Assembly (NCBI GenBank): GCA_018136815.1
Contig: CM030941.1
Location: 2,540,993 to 2,604,992 of the forward strand
DNA length: 64,000 nt
From: Isochrysis galbana
Taxonomy: Eukaryota > Haptophyta > Isochrysidales > Isochrysidaceae
Direction of reading: 5' to 3'
The translations under genes were made by a program, and so were the position numbers. The notes below the pieces were generated by a model. That model was not told the DNA's origin. It saw only the letters and a program-made list of their open reading frames with translations, and ran no database searches. This document shows, in pieces, positions 20,833-32,123 of this stretch (the stretch's first letter is position 1; every line of letters begins with the position of its first letter).

Positions 20833-21270
20833 ATGCCGAGGAGGGGCACGAAGCCACGGTGCTCCGTGGGGCGAGAACGTGTGCCGCGTTGCGGCGGACG
20901 GTGGCCACCTGCGCCTCCTCCATCTCCACCGCCGCCTTCGCCACCCCCGCCATCTCCTCCTCCGCCTTCGCCGCCTCCACCCTCTCCTCCTCCTCCGTCT
21001 CCACCGCCCCCCTCGCCGCCGCCCATGTTGACAAATTGGACCTTTGGATGGAAAAATGAAAGATCACGCTTCGTCGTCACTATCACTAAAGGTCTCAAAG
21101 AGGGCAATCAAAGCAACATTTCATCTCCTGGGGACCATGGGTGGAAGAGCTTTCCAATGGGGGTATCAGCCACCTCTTTTATTTCAAGGACAAACTGTGA
21201 TTTGACCCGACGCCCCATGAAGTATGTCACAAATCTTGGTATTGGTATTGCTGAGGGAATGGTGCCTTAG
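20833..21270 (+). CDS. Short SPPPP-repeat reading frame
   Basis: The frame encodes about 145 residues. Roughly eight SPPPP units (20908-21023) resemble the hydroxyproline-rich spacers of algal wall proteins. They are followed by about 80 residues of ordinary composition (TNWTFGWKNERSRF ...). No signal peptide is seen at the proposed start. On the opposite strand the same DNA reads as GGGEGGGGD, so composition alone keeps both strands open. It could be an exon of a pherophorin-like gene or a decayed fragment. Confidence 0.3.
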   Translation: MPRRGTKPRCSVGRERVPRCGGRWPPAPPPSPPPPSPPPPSPPPPSPPPPSPPPPSPPPPSPPPMLTNWTFGWKNERSRFVVTITKGLKEGNQSNISSPGDHGWKSFPMGVSATSFISRTNCDLTRRPMKYVTNLGIGIAEGMVP

Positions 21271-22522
21271 CCTTAGTGCCCTGGGAACATTATAAGAGGA
21301 TATGCATGAGGTAACCAACAAGCCAAGGTTTAGGCAAAACAAGCACTTTGTGCTCGCGCTCTCACCTAGCGAAGTTTGTCCTTACTTCAAGGACTCGTCC
21401 CTAAAAGCGAGGTACCTTTATCCGCACATCCGCCGTAAATTCTCTACTGTCGAAGCAGCGCGCGCGGCGCGCGGCCTCCCCTCCCTCCGCTTTCCAGAGA
21501 AGGAAACGAGGGAGGGGAAAGGGGAAGTGGTAGGAAAGGGAGGGTAGTTGGGGATATCACTAGCAATCTGCCTCGCGCCGTGCAAGTTGCGGCTAGTTTT
21601 TTATGATTTTTTTCTCTACTTAGAAGTTAAAATAGTGGTTGACCGCCCTACCAAGTGGGCGCGAGTCGGAGGAATGGTGGCGACCTGTTTGATGGCCCTG
21701 CTCCTCAACCCGCGCCCTCGCGCGAGCTGAGTCTGCATTGTGAATGGGCTAAATGGTCGGTGAGTTGGAGGGAGAGGGCTTTGCGATCTGAGATGAGCCT
21801 GCCTCTAGCGGCATGGGGCGTCCCTAGTGGGGCTCGATGTCGAGGATCGCCCAGGGCTCGGGAGCGGCCACAGCGCGCTCCTCAGACCATAGGTCAAACG
21901 GTAACCATAGGTTTTGTAGATAGTGGCCATATGAGCTGTCTGGGCACAAAACATAAAACGAACCTGTCCGCCGGGAGCGGGAGAGAGGAGGGGAGCGGGA
22001 GAGAGGAGAGAGGAGGGGAGCGGGAGAGAGGAGGGGAGCGGGAGAGGAGGGGAGCGGCGCGCGCTCCATGATCCTTCTTTGAAAACAAGTTGACAGAAAT
22101 CGTAGGTGCAAAACAAAACATCAATGAACATCCGCTCAAAGATCTCCATGCTGACGTCGTGCAACAAAAATCCACAGACACATGAACGTCCACATCTTGT
22201 ATGAGCATAGGCACTTGCATGTGGTGTGCTTCTTGTTCCTGTGGGAGGGTATGCTGAAGTGCACTTTGGTGGCAGTAGTGACAGTCGTCACATGGGTCAT
22301 TGTATTTCAGCATCCTCAACTTTGTTACAGCTCCAATATTTGACTTTCCCGGCTGCGGCGTAGTACTTGCAGTCAAGTACATTCATTCAAGGACCCGTCT
22401 CGCTACCTTGATGCCACACTGACCATATGGCGCTGGAGTTCACACTAACTGCATCGACTAAATTGCCACGCCGTGGCTGCCGTGGCATCGCGCGAGAAAA
22501 GTGTTCCCATCCTTCTCGTACT
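21271..22522. other. Intergenic; repeats, no firm gene
   Basis: 21445-21610 is a diverged copy of 7440-7605. TTGACCGCCCT at 21639-21649 matches 8780-8790. 21975-22060 is a purine-rich GGGAGAGAGGAGG satellite-like stretch. No convincing coding region. Confidence 0.35.
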
Positions 22523-22927
22523 CTACACCAGCTTACCATCGCCAACAACGGTGATCCCCTCATCAATGCTTCCGACCGTGTCCGTCGAGTCATCGGCATC
22601 ATTATCGATGGAGTCATCATCATCATCGTTGTCGGACTGCTCGCCGTCTGAGTCTGACTCGCTGTCGTCATCCGAGTCCGAGTCGTCATCGCTTTCCTCC
22701 TGTTCGTCATCGGAGTCTGACTTGTCCTCCTTCTCCTTGTTGCTGTCCGCATCATCGTGTCTGTCGCTGCGGAGAGCCCTCCTCAGAGAGGAGGCGTCGC
22801 CGACGAGAGGCAGCTCAGCATCCTGTACGAGGTACTCGTTGTGCGCCTGGCCCACAAGGTGCACAGGAATCGGGCTCGTTTTCACGAGAACGAGGAACAG
22901 AGCAAGTAGGGTGACGAGAATCTGCAT
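22523..22927 (-). CDS. Small secreted acidic Ser/Asp-rich protein
   Basis: A frame of 134 residues starts at 22927. MQILVTLLALFLVLVKTSP is a clear cleavable signal peptide. A short neutral stretch follows, then about 60 residues made almost entirely of S, D, E and N (SDSDDEQEESDDDSDSDDD). Such acidic serine-rich secreted proteins bind calcium or mineral in many lineages; that role is only inferred. The stop follows GDGKLV. Directly at this point lies a 14-nt GTAAGCTGGTGTAG. If it were removed, the frame would continue about 26 protein-like residues, to AWQFSRCS and a stop at about 22453. The true 3' end is thus uncertain. Confidence 0.5.
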   Translation of the reverse strand: MQILVTLLALFLVLVKTSPIPVHLVGQAHNEYLVQDAELPLVGDASSLRRALRSDRHDDADSNKEKEDKSDSDDEQEESDDDSDSDDDSESDSDGEQSDNDDDDDSIDNDADDSTDTVGSIDEGITVVGDGKLV

Positions 22928-23109
22928 GGATGGCGAGTTTGCCCTCGACAGAGTGGTGGACGGCCTCGAAGGGAGAGTGACGAAGCAACGGTGGTGCTCG
23001 GCAGTTTTTCCGTTTTTCTCCTCGTACTCCTACATGGTAAAAACATGGAGGGAAACTGTTTAGCCCAACGCATCGTTGGGCCCAGTGACTTGGAGTAGAT
23101 AGTAACCAT

Positions 23110-24118
23110 TGAAGGCTAGCTAGCGCGACAGGCCAATGACGGTGCCCCCTCCGCAGTTCCCCCCACCTCCGCAGATCCCCCCCCCCCCCCCCCCCCCCGC
23201 AGTTCCCTCCCTAGATTTCCTCCCCCCACTTCGCATATTTCCTACCCCCCACTCCGCAGATCCCCCCCCCCCCGGCAAGTGGTGATCGCGGGCTCTCCAC
23301 CATCCACCATGCCAAAATATCCAGGTCCAAGTTGCTGTCTTGCGTCTTGCGGTGTGGAGAGGTACTTTTCGAGGTCGTCGCGGATGTCTGCGCCAACTAC
23401 GCCGATTGCACTACTCCTACCCAAGCGTCGACAGCCTGCGGCTGGCGCGCGCTCGCGCGGCCGACCTTGGTTGGGGCTTGGGGGGAGTGTAACACCCTCC
23501 CCCCCCCCCCAGGCCCCCAAGGGAAAAAAGCTTTAGAACCACCTTAAGACTACGCGTTTGCGCAACCGTGGTCAATGAATGATTCCCGCCTCATCAATAT
23601 TTCAGCAGACATGTCCACTTGACCGTCCCCATAACACCCTAAACCTTCAGACGTTTTTTAGATATTCATTTGACAAGGCAGCAGTGCGTGCAATAGTGAA
23701 AAGGCATGCTGGATGGTGGAAGCACAGCTTGCAAAGCATATTGCTCGTTGTGCGTTGAGGGCATGCTGGATGGTGGAAGCACAGCTTGCAAAGCATATTG
23801 CTCGTTGTGCGTTGAGGCACCTTGTGGGTAACGTTGGCGTTGCGGCTTCGCCAAGCTAGCGAAACCAAAAAAAAGGACCATTGGCATCTGGATACATGCG
23901 CGTAGGAGACGGCACGGCTTGCGCTAATGAAAAGCAGAAGAAGGGGACCAGGTGAACGACGGCACCTGGCACTCGATAGCATGAAATGAAGACAAGATTC
24001 CAAGACGCTCGCAGCCTCGTGTGCCAATGATGGAAACACACACTAAGATGCACAGCGTGGGTAATGCCTCCTTGCAAACCTGTCCATGCCTGTCGCAGAC
24101 TGCCATTACTCCTATGAT
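23110..24118. other. Intergenic; poly-C tracts and repeat pieces
   Basis: Poly-C tracts lie at about 23179-23200, 23260-23273 and 23500-23511. 23543-23568 is the right end of the 17497/34910 repeat family. TTTTTTAGAT with CTTCAGA upstream, at 23645-23660, resembles 16071-16092. No gene is supported apart from the tandem duplication listed separately. Confidence 0.35.
23703..23816. repeat. Exact 57-bp tandem duplication
   Basis: 23703-23759 and 23760-23816 are two essentially identical 57-bp units beginning GGCATGCTGGATGGTGG. As 57 is a multiple of three, the minus-strand frame (23647-24039) stays open and repeats a 19-residue block, but that frame has no other sign of being a gene. Confidence 0.85.
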
Positions 24119-25501
24119 TTACAAGGATGGGATGCCTCCATTCGGGCTTATTGGCTGTTCGGCGGCCGCAAGTTCACTAGCATCGGCCACCATACTGCGC
24201 AATCTCTGGCTCGAACGGCCGCTCGAAGTATGGCTCCGTGCTCCAAAATGCCCACCGCAACCGACGCTATTCAGAGCGGGAGGCGACTGGAGGCCGGCGT
24301 CGGCCATCGGCGTAAAGCTGGAGAGAGCACGTCGCTCTCGTGGTGTCGGTGCACGTAGCGCCGGCGAGTTCCTCGCGTGCTCCTGTTGTGCAATAGATTC
24401 GTTGAGGGCCTTCTTCAAAGCCCGTAACTCTGTGAGTGATGGTGGTGGAACGACAGATCGCTCGCGAAACTCTACTTCATCCTCAAGGCTCAGGTGCAGC
24501 TGCTCCGTCTGTGCGAGCAGGGTGAGCCGCTCCTACGTATAGTCATGTGTAAGGGGAGCTGGATGAAGCGCGCTGTGGCCGGAGGCAGGGCGTCATAAGC
24601 AGCGATTCGCTGGGAAATGGAGTGGCTGCTTTAATGCAATCATAGGAAACCACCGCAAATTCCTGGTGAGGCGACGTACCTCCTCCAATGCGGCCCGTAA
24701 GGCCACTATCACAGCGCTGCCCCGATCGCCGTTGTTCAATGTCTCGGCTGTGAGAGCAGAGTCAGCTGAAGTTGCACTAGAAGCAGTCGGCGGGCGCGAG
24801 GTGGTGTTGCCTGTAGCGCCCGTCGATCCCGTGGGCGGTCGTGCTGTGGAGGGGCGCGAGCCGCCTGAGCTGGGGGTAAGCGGCCGAATGCATTTGATTC
24901 CTGCGGAAGAGAACTCTTCGTCGGCCCGGGTGCGCGAATGCTCCACGCCCGTTGTCGTCGCAGGTCTGCGCGGCTCGGCCTCGCCTAGCGTAAGCCGATC
25001 AAAGCCCTGCTGCCTCCCCGCCAACCCCCGCATCTCTCGTAGCGACGACCTAGAGACTGTCGGTTGTGCGGTCCGCGGGCGGCGTGGTAGCACATCGGCC
25101 TCACCCAGGATTGACTGAAGGGCTCGCTGCTGCGCGCGCCCTATCTTCGGCAGCAGCGCGTCGGCGGAGGAGCTGAGCACACCGGGCCTCGCGGAGAGGA
25201 GGTGGCTGACCAGCGCCTTCACCTCGAGCGCGACAAGCCCTGCGCCCGAGGCGCGCACAAATTGAGCCTGAGAGCTACTCTGCGCGAGCATCTCGTCGGT
25301 CGCCGCGCTGAACTCGGAGAGGATGTCTCGGAGCGCACGCACCTCAGCGTACATGTCCTCACACGCCTGGACACGCTCTTCTCCCACCACCCGCCGGACC
25401 TCGTGTAGCTCCACCGGCTCCACCGATGCGGAGATCTGCTCCCACAAGAACTCGTGCCCTGCCATCCCCGTTGTCTCCGCCGCCTCTGCCGCCTCCGCCA
25501 T
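24119..25501 (-). CDS. Two-exon gene of unknown function, 411 aa
   Basis: Exon 1 is 25501-24680 and exon 2 is 24532-24119 (minus). The 147-bp intron has GTACGT...ACGTAG ends and is phase 0. The product starts MAEAAEAAETTGM. The N-terminal 160 residues are predicted mostly helical, with ELHEVRRVVGEERVQ and a long leucine/alanine-rich stretch. Residues about 165-260 are S/T/P/R-rich and disordered (SRPSTARPPTGSTG). Coiled-coil-like sequence spans the splice junction (ALEE|ERLTLLAQTEQLHLSLEDEVEF). The C-terminus is polar. No catalytic motif or named domain is visible. Frame continuity across the intron supports a real gene. Confidence 0.62.
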
Positions 25502-26423
25502 CGCGGCCCCTCCCGCCGCTCCTCTGCTCTCCCCCGCCCACTGCTGAGACGGCGCCCAGCGCGGGCGGGGGTTGGGCGGCGTCGGGGACCTACATAGAGA
25601 TCCCCTTTTAATACAGATTCAAAGATTCACAACGACTGCGCGAACGCTAACGTTACGCTTACGCTAGCCATGTCGCCGAAACGTGAAAACAAGAAAATTG
25701 CTCCAAACTCTGACGACGCTCCCCCCATCGCTGGCGGCCACGGCTACACACAACACTTAAGTACCGGTTACTAGCCCACCAAAATCGAGCATTTGGCATT
25801 CGGTGCTCGATGCTCGATCTCGATGCGAGACCGAACAAAGAACAAATGACAATGACAAATGACAGATGCAGATGCAGATGCAAAGGACAAAGGAAAGAGG
25901 AAAGAGGAAAGGAGACGTGAGAAGTATGCCCAAGCTACAATTGATGCAAATGAGTTCTAGTTCACAATGGCAATCATCAAAAACTATTGTTATAGTTTTA
26001 GCGATGGCAATGGAGCGCGCGCCGGAGTGACCATGTGACCATGTTTTGGCCATGTACATTACATAATCATTACATGTATACATGTATACCTATGAGTTCT
26101 AGTTCACAATGGGGAGGCGCCTGTGCCCTCCCCGCCAGCTCCAATTCCCCTTCGGGCCTTCGGGTGTCCTGTCGGTCAACCTCAACCTCAAACACTGCTC
26201 GACCCATCTCCATCTCGATGTGTGCTGCGCTCGATCGATAGGTCGCTCCGCGCTCCGCATTTCCTCACTGGTCACTGGTGGGTTGGAGCGGCGCGAGGCC
26301 ACAAAGGCTACCGGCTTCGGGTGGTGAGTGAGTGCGAAAGTAAGTAACGGGTTTCGTGGGAGAGAGGAGGACCTCAACATACCTTATATGATAAGGCACA
26401 TAGGCACATACGATGAACGATGA
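25502..26423. other. Intergenic; 21-bp direct repeat, LINE insertion flank
   Basis: ATGAGTTCTAGTTCACAATGG occurs exactly at 25950-25970 and 26092-26112, so the 121 bp between could be an insertion or a local duplication. 25858-25915 is purine-rich with GATGCA repeats. No gene is seen. Confidence 0.45.
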
Positions 26424-29400
26424 AAGAGAAGAGACGACCAATTTACGACCACGACCGACGACGGCATCCGAAGAGAATTCAGAAGGTACTACGCCTGGCT
26501 GTACTCCCCCAAGGAATCGAGGCGAGAACCCGAACTGGAAATTACTCTATCCGACAGGCCCCTCACCGAACTCGACAAACGCCGATTGGAGGGGCGCATC
26601 ACTGTAGACGAGACCACCCAGGCCATTCGAGACATAGGCCCAGGCAAAAGCGCGGGCCCGGACGGGATTCCGGCGGAAGTATACAAGGCACACGAAAAAC
26701 TAGTTGCACCGATCCTAACAGACCTCTACAACCAAACCTTCGACACAGGCCTAATCCCGTACACTATGAGGGAGGGAGATATCATCCTGCTTTATAAAAA
26801 AGGAGACTCACGCGACCCTAGAAACTATAGGCCCATAACACTATTACAGAGCGACTACAAGATACTAGCCAAAGTACTAACCAATAGGCTAAGCAAAGTA
26901 ATTGGTAACATTATATCCGACAATCAACTAGGCTTCGTGCCTAGAAGACTGATTAGCGAAGCCACCCACCTTCTGCAACTGACAAGGGCATACCTCGACG
27001 AAACAGGAGAGCCGGGTCTCCTCCTAGCACTCGACTGGGAAAAAGCTTTCGACAGAGTCAGCTGGGAGTTCTACCACCTGGCCCTCCGCCTCCTCAATTT
27101 CGGGCCCGACTTCCAGCACCTGGCAAAAGCACTTACAAGCGAGGCGGCAAGACCCGTCCGCACAATTAAAATCAACGGGGGCCGAAGCTACCCCTTCACG
27201 ATAGGGAGTGGGATGCCCCAAGGATGCCCCCTCTCGCCGCTCACCTTCCTCCTTACGACGGAAGCTCTCACCCGCGCCATAAACAGCGACCCCGACATAC
27301 AAGGGGTTAACCTCAACGGGTACGAACTGAAGATTAGCCAGTTCGCCGACGACACGGCGCTCATCACGAGCGACTACACAAGCCTGAAGCGGGCCCTAAT
27401 GTGGGTGCGGACGCACGAACGGGCCACGGGGGGCAAAACAAACGAAGCCAAATTTCAAGGAATCCGAATGGGCTCGCAAAGGCTACGCAAGCCGCCGTGG
27501 GACATGCGTAAATACAACTGGATAGAGAACGATCAATACCTCACCATACTAGGCGTCCCGCTAGGAGCCCCGGAAGCCCTCAAGCCCTTCTGGAAGAAAC
27601 TCGCAGACAAAGTAGACAACAAAGCAGCCAGATTGGCGCCGATTACGCGACACATGACCATATTCGGTAGGACCAACATAGCGAACTTTATAATTTACGG
27701 CACACCACGCTACTGGATGCAAACGTTGGCAGCCCCTACTTGGTTCCATGGGAGAATCCAAAAAGCGGCGGACAAAATTCTATGGGAGAGCCCTTACACA
27801 GGCAAAATCACGAAGTGGGTGAGGCACCCACAATACCCCGTGCACGACGCGGAGTGCGCATCACGAACAATGGGGATCGGCCTCCTCCACTGGACAACGC
27901 ACGTGAGAGCTCTACAAACAAAATGGATACTAAACTACCTCAACGCAAGAAAAGCTATTTGGAAGCATGCGCTCGATGCGTGGTTCTGCCGGACTGGACT
28001 CGGCCGCGGGGCAGTCCTATCCTCGATTCCTACGAAGACGCTCACCCGCAGTATCAGGGGAAACCCGGCACTGCCAGCATTCTGGAAGGACGCCTTGGTG
28101 TACTTCAGGACCCTAAACATACGCCGCACGAGACTCACAAGGGAAGGAGCACTGTCACAGCCAATATGGCACAATCCTCACGACCCACCACCGCTCAAAC
28201 GCGGGGCGTGGATCAGCCTATGGGAATCCCTTCAGACGCACGTTGCACATAACATCTATAAAAACGAGGACCTCACGGAACCTTACACGCGTGAGGATTG
28301 CGCTCAATACCTGGAACACCTCCCCGAAATATTCGAGCACAAGGGGAGCAGAATAAACAAAACGGAATTCCTAGACTCGTGGGAGCGGGTGGTGCAACAC
28401 GTCTCGCACCTCCTAGAAAAAGCAAAAGAGACCCCGCCCCATGACCCGGCCCCCGCCGAGCCGAGCACGGGATCGCCGAGCGTGTCAGCATTGCCGCTAG
28501 AAGTGTCTAGAGAGACCAAAGTCTCCGAGAGCGACACGTACATAACTAGAATGAATAACATATGGATTTATACAAACACCAACTATCTAGGCGAGACCAC
28601 AGACACCACCGTGGTAGCAAAACCGGGCGAGGAGGATCACTACTACGCCCCAGCTAAATGGGAAAATGGACTAAAAGGCCCGAAACACCTCGAATTCCCT
28701 CTTGCGGACGAGTACACGCTTAACGAAAAGACACAACTAGACCAAATCACCGTGTCGGATATAACGCGAGAGCTCAAAGGGGACGGCCCCCGCAACAAAC
28801 CTCAGCCAGCGCGAGAGGCGTGGGCCCGCAAGCTAGACCTAACGCACGATGAATGGAAGCACGTGGCGAAACTCTATACCCACCCCCTACTAAAACACAC
28901 AGACAAACACCTGCACTTCAAGCACGTTACCCATAGGAGGCTGGGTACGCGAAACCGGTTCGCAGCGGCGACCACCACAAGATGTAGACTCTGCGGGAAA
29001 CACAGAGAAAACTCGACGCACCTAGCTAGATGCCCGTCCACGCTTCCGATATTTCAAACCATAGAAGCCGTAGCGGGGTACACCCCGGCGAAAGACAGAT
29101 CGACGACTCAAAAAATCAAAGACAGACTATTCGCATACCCGAATTCCCCGACGCCGGATAGCCTTAAAGCCCTCTACCTAATAGCATGGAGATACATCAT
29201 AAAAGACTTCTACAAAGTGGAATTCGAAAATCACACCTTCCACCACGTACCGGTTATTGAAAGAGTCCTAAGCAGGTTCACGGCCCTCGTCAGAGGTCGG
29301 GAACCTCCGGACAACTTCTTGACCGCACGCACGCGCAAGGCCTCCCTGGGAAGGAAGCCGAAAATCAAATCTCCACACGACCTCAGCGCCCCTGTCTTCT

Positions 29401-29486
29401 TAACTAACAACAAAGGCGCCCTAGTCATGAGCACGAATCTATCTCTGGTAGCGGAAGCCCTCAACATAGCAGAGCGACTAGCCTAA
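26424..29486 (+). mobile_element. 5'-truncated LINE with intact reverse transcriptase frame
   Basis: A stop-free frame of about 1,020 codons. Typical non-LTR RT landmarks appear in order: YYAWLYSPKE and the GKSAGPDGIPAEVY block; NYRPITLLQSDYKILAK; LDWEKAFDRV (first catalytic Asp at 27033); GMPQGCPLSPL; and FADD at 27342-27353 (FADD replaces the commoner YADD). The C-terminal part carries HFKHVTHRRLGTRNRF and a zinc-binding CRLCGKHRENSTHLARC at 28983-29033, as in zf-RVT domains. No endonuclease or RNase H is present. The frame opens abruptly at 26424 inside what should be the linker before the RT, so the 5' part was lost at insertion. The 741-1700 remnant is a relative of this C-terminus. Confidence 0.9.
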
Positions 29487-30251
29487 CCAAGCGACCCCGC
29501 GCCGCGAGCCGCCCACCATCCTAAAGTAGGCCCTAGACACACTGACCACAGCTGCCGACACCCAGCACAAGGAGCAAACACACAATAGCCGGTAGCCCGA
29601 TGGCATAGGAGGAAGGCGCGAAACAGGCCATCGCGAATCGGCACACACCGTCTGCCACTGGAGACCCACGACACCCAGCCCCTAGGTAGAGCACGAGGGG
29701 ACGAGCCGCAAGGCAGGTGTAGGGGGAGTGAAGGGAAACGGGCGAGGCTGCGAAGATACCGTGCAAAGTCGCGCGCGCGCCGAGAATATTAAGAAGTTTT
29801 TTTTTTACCTGATAGGTTGTGGCGTGGCGTGAGTCGCCTCGCGGCAGCGGCGATCGCCCCCTCCCCCCCGCTCCCCGCTTTCCCATCCGCGGACCACCTT
29901 CGGCCAAAAAGTACCGAGGGGGCGAACTGATATGCTAGGAATTGGCCAGGTACGAGTATGGAGTAAAGTACTTTACTCCTACTCTAGAGTACATCTTTCA
30001 ATCCCTCGTTTTTTCTCTCCCACCTACGCAGCGCACTCACGCCCATGATGTCCTCCGAGAGAACGAGCTGACTGCTTCACCTCGCGTTTTCTCTTCTCCT
30101 GAAGCTCACTTATCTCCTATCTCTTGTCACCTCTCGGCCCCCTTTCTTTTCTCTCTGTGCATCTGCTCGCCTCCGCCTCTGGACTGGTTCCCCCCCCCCC
30201 CCCCCGGGACCCCTCTCTCCCTCTCCCTTTCGCCTTCCCCCCTTCATCAAG
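29487..30251. other. LINE 3' region, then promoter-side flank of the NIF3 gene
   Basis: 29487 to about 29790 follows the LINE stop and may be its 3' UTR; a T-run lies at 29798-29808. 30200-30211 is a poly-C tract shortly before the ATG at 30252. No other coding region. Confidence 0.4.
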
Positions 30252-31834
30252 ATGGTGCTGCGCGAGCCAATCGGGCCCAAGCCCTTCCACAAGATGGTCT
30301 CCGCCTCCCTGTCCCGCCGCTTCCCGGAGGAGCTCGCTGCGTTAGGAGACAACGTTGGGCTGACTGTCGGTGAGCCCCTGGCCACTCCTGCGCAAGCCTG
30401 TCGCGTCGAGGAGATGCGTTCGCTACAGCTGCTGGCTCCCCACCTGCCATCCTCTCATTAGCCCGACCCCCCCCCCCCCCCCACTCACCCCTTTTTTGGC
30501 ATTCCCTGTGCCTGGTGCAGATACCCTTCGCGAAGTCGAGCGTGGCTCGTCTGCGCACATCATGCTGTGCGTCGACCTCACCGAGCAGGCACGCTCCATG
30601 CCACGCGTCCTCATCGTGGTTTCCAGATACACGCACGTGCCTATCGCGTGTGTTCGGCCTATTGGCATGCGTTGACTGCGTTGCCTTGCCTTGCGGCACT
30701 CCACACCTGGGGAGGGGGTTGGGCCAGCTCCTCGCGAGTGATCACACAGGTGCCACCGCATTCTTCATCCCTCCTCCCACTCGCGCGCGCACTAACAGGT
30801 GCTCGCTGAAGCTGTCTCTCTGCATGCGGACTTCCTCGTGACGTATTCGCCGATGCCACACTCTCCGTTGATGCGCCTTTCGACAGATGACGTCATGGGC
30901 AGGATATTGCTGCACTGCACCAACCACCAGCTGGCAGTACACTCCATACACTCGGCAAGCGACGCTGCCGAGGGTGGGATCAACGACTGGCTGGCGCGCG
31001 CTCTTGCGCCTGGCCATATCAGCCCTATCATACGCCACCCGAAAGCTCCTGCTGCTGGACAGGGTAGGATCCTTGAGTGTAGCAATGCAATTCCTTTGTC
31101 ATCACTAGTGGAGCGACTCAAATCTTTGCTCCAAGTCCGGTGCGCTAGCTCTCAGAAGCAAGTGTGGCAGATTCGTCATGAGAAGCAGTCTCCCTGATGC
31201 CCGAATGGGACACACAAGACTTGGTCAGCCTGAGCTGTGGAGGGGAAAGGAAGAGGATCGAGTCCGCGGATCCTCATGCCGAAGAGCCAAACAAGCGGGT
31301 GTGAATCTCGTTCCCACTCCGTACTTGTAGGTATGTACGATTAGCACTCGGGGCTATTGTGGATGAGGAGAGCGTTGCGCGTGCTCAGGAATGCTGCTAC
31401 GTAAAAACGATAGCTGTAAAGGTGGGAGAAGGGGCATCTGTCCTTCGCAGCTGCGCGGCCGATGTGTACGTGACGAGTGAGATGTCTCATGCTGATGTGC
31501 TCGCTGCAAATGCGCAGGTAAGGTCTTGCACATCCAGCGAGTGTTGCCCACTCACGATCTGCATGTTGCGCCAACTCGCACTGGCCGGCCGAACGTGCCA
31601 ATGGATTCCGCAGACGCTCTGTGCGATCCGCACGCCCGGCAAGTCGCGGGATATTGAATCAGTGAACATCACGTTTGTCAGGGAGTGATCGTGTTGCTCA
31701 CGGGGCAGTCGACAATTGAGCGTGCATTCATGGTCCACCTTCGCCAGGAGCTCGAGGATGAATACGCATCTTCTGATTGGAATGTCAAAGTGCGCTGTGC
31801 TAGTGTAGATGCCAACCCACTCGCAGTCGTCTAA
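30252..31834 (+). CDS. NIF3L1: NIF3-like protein, five exons, 288 aa
   Basis: Exons are 30252-30369, 30521-30588, 30799-31139, 31331-31517 and 31682-31834; together they give 288 codons plus stop with matching phases. Family landmarks appear in order: ALGDNVGLTVG at the N-terminus, HIMLCVDLTEQ, ADFLVTYSPMPHSPLMRLS, AVHSIHSASDAAEGGINDWL, RHPKAPA, GRILECSNAIPL, YVRLALG, VKVGEGASVLRSCAADVYVTSEMSHADVL, and at the C-terminus TIERAFM...SVDANPL. NIF3 proteins form toroidal hexamers with a two-metal site; their biochemical role is still debated. Most family metal ligands are replaced here: HH/YH-P by YSP, and the histidine before STIE by Q; D of the HxxxD motif and E of STIER remain. The second intron uses a GC donor (CAG|GCACGC); the others are GT-AG. 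Central insert domains of the animal protein are missing. Confidence 0.82.
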
Positions 31835-32123
31835 GTGGAACCCTCGTGTATGCTCCGTCCTTCATTGCACTTGAAAACTTGGAGTTGCGGCTTAAGACTT
31901 GAAAAGATGCGAACCTAGCCATCGGCGTGGAAACGCGTCTGGGCAGCTATGGAAGGTTGGTGTCCATCAAGCTCGTAGGCCACCTTGTATCGCAGCGATG
32001 TTGATATTGATGGACGTCGCCTTTCGGCATACAATTGGAGCGCTCTTCCACAATCCACTAGAGTCCTTGCGAGACATTTTATTTGTACTTGTGTCTTGTG
32101 TGGTGGATGTCAACTAAGTTTAC
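31835..32123. other. 3' flank of the NIF3 gene
   Basis: Mixed-composition DNA up to the start of the dispersed repeat at 32124. No gene is seen. Confidence 0.4.

Noticed and set aside
20601-21107. Minus-strand GGGEGGGGD protein
   Set aside because: Antisense of the SPPPP repeat; cannot be separated from a compositional artefact.
25950-26112. 21-bp direct repeats as the LINE's target-site duplication
   Set aside because: The LINE begins about 300 bp further on and no copy of the 21-mer follows its 3' end.
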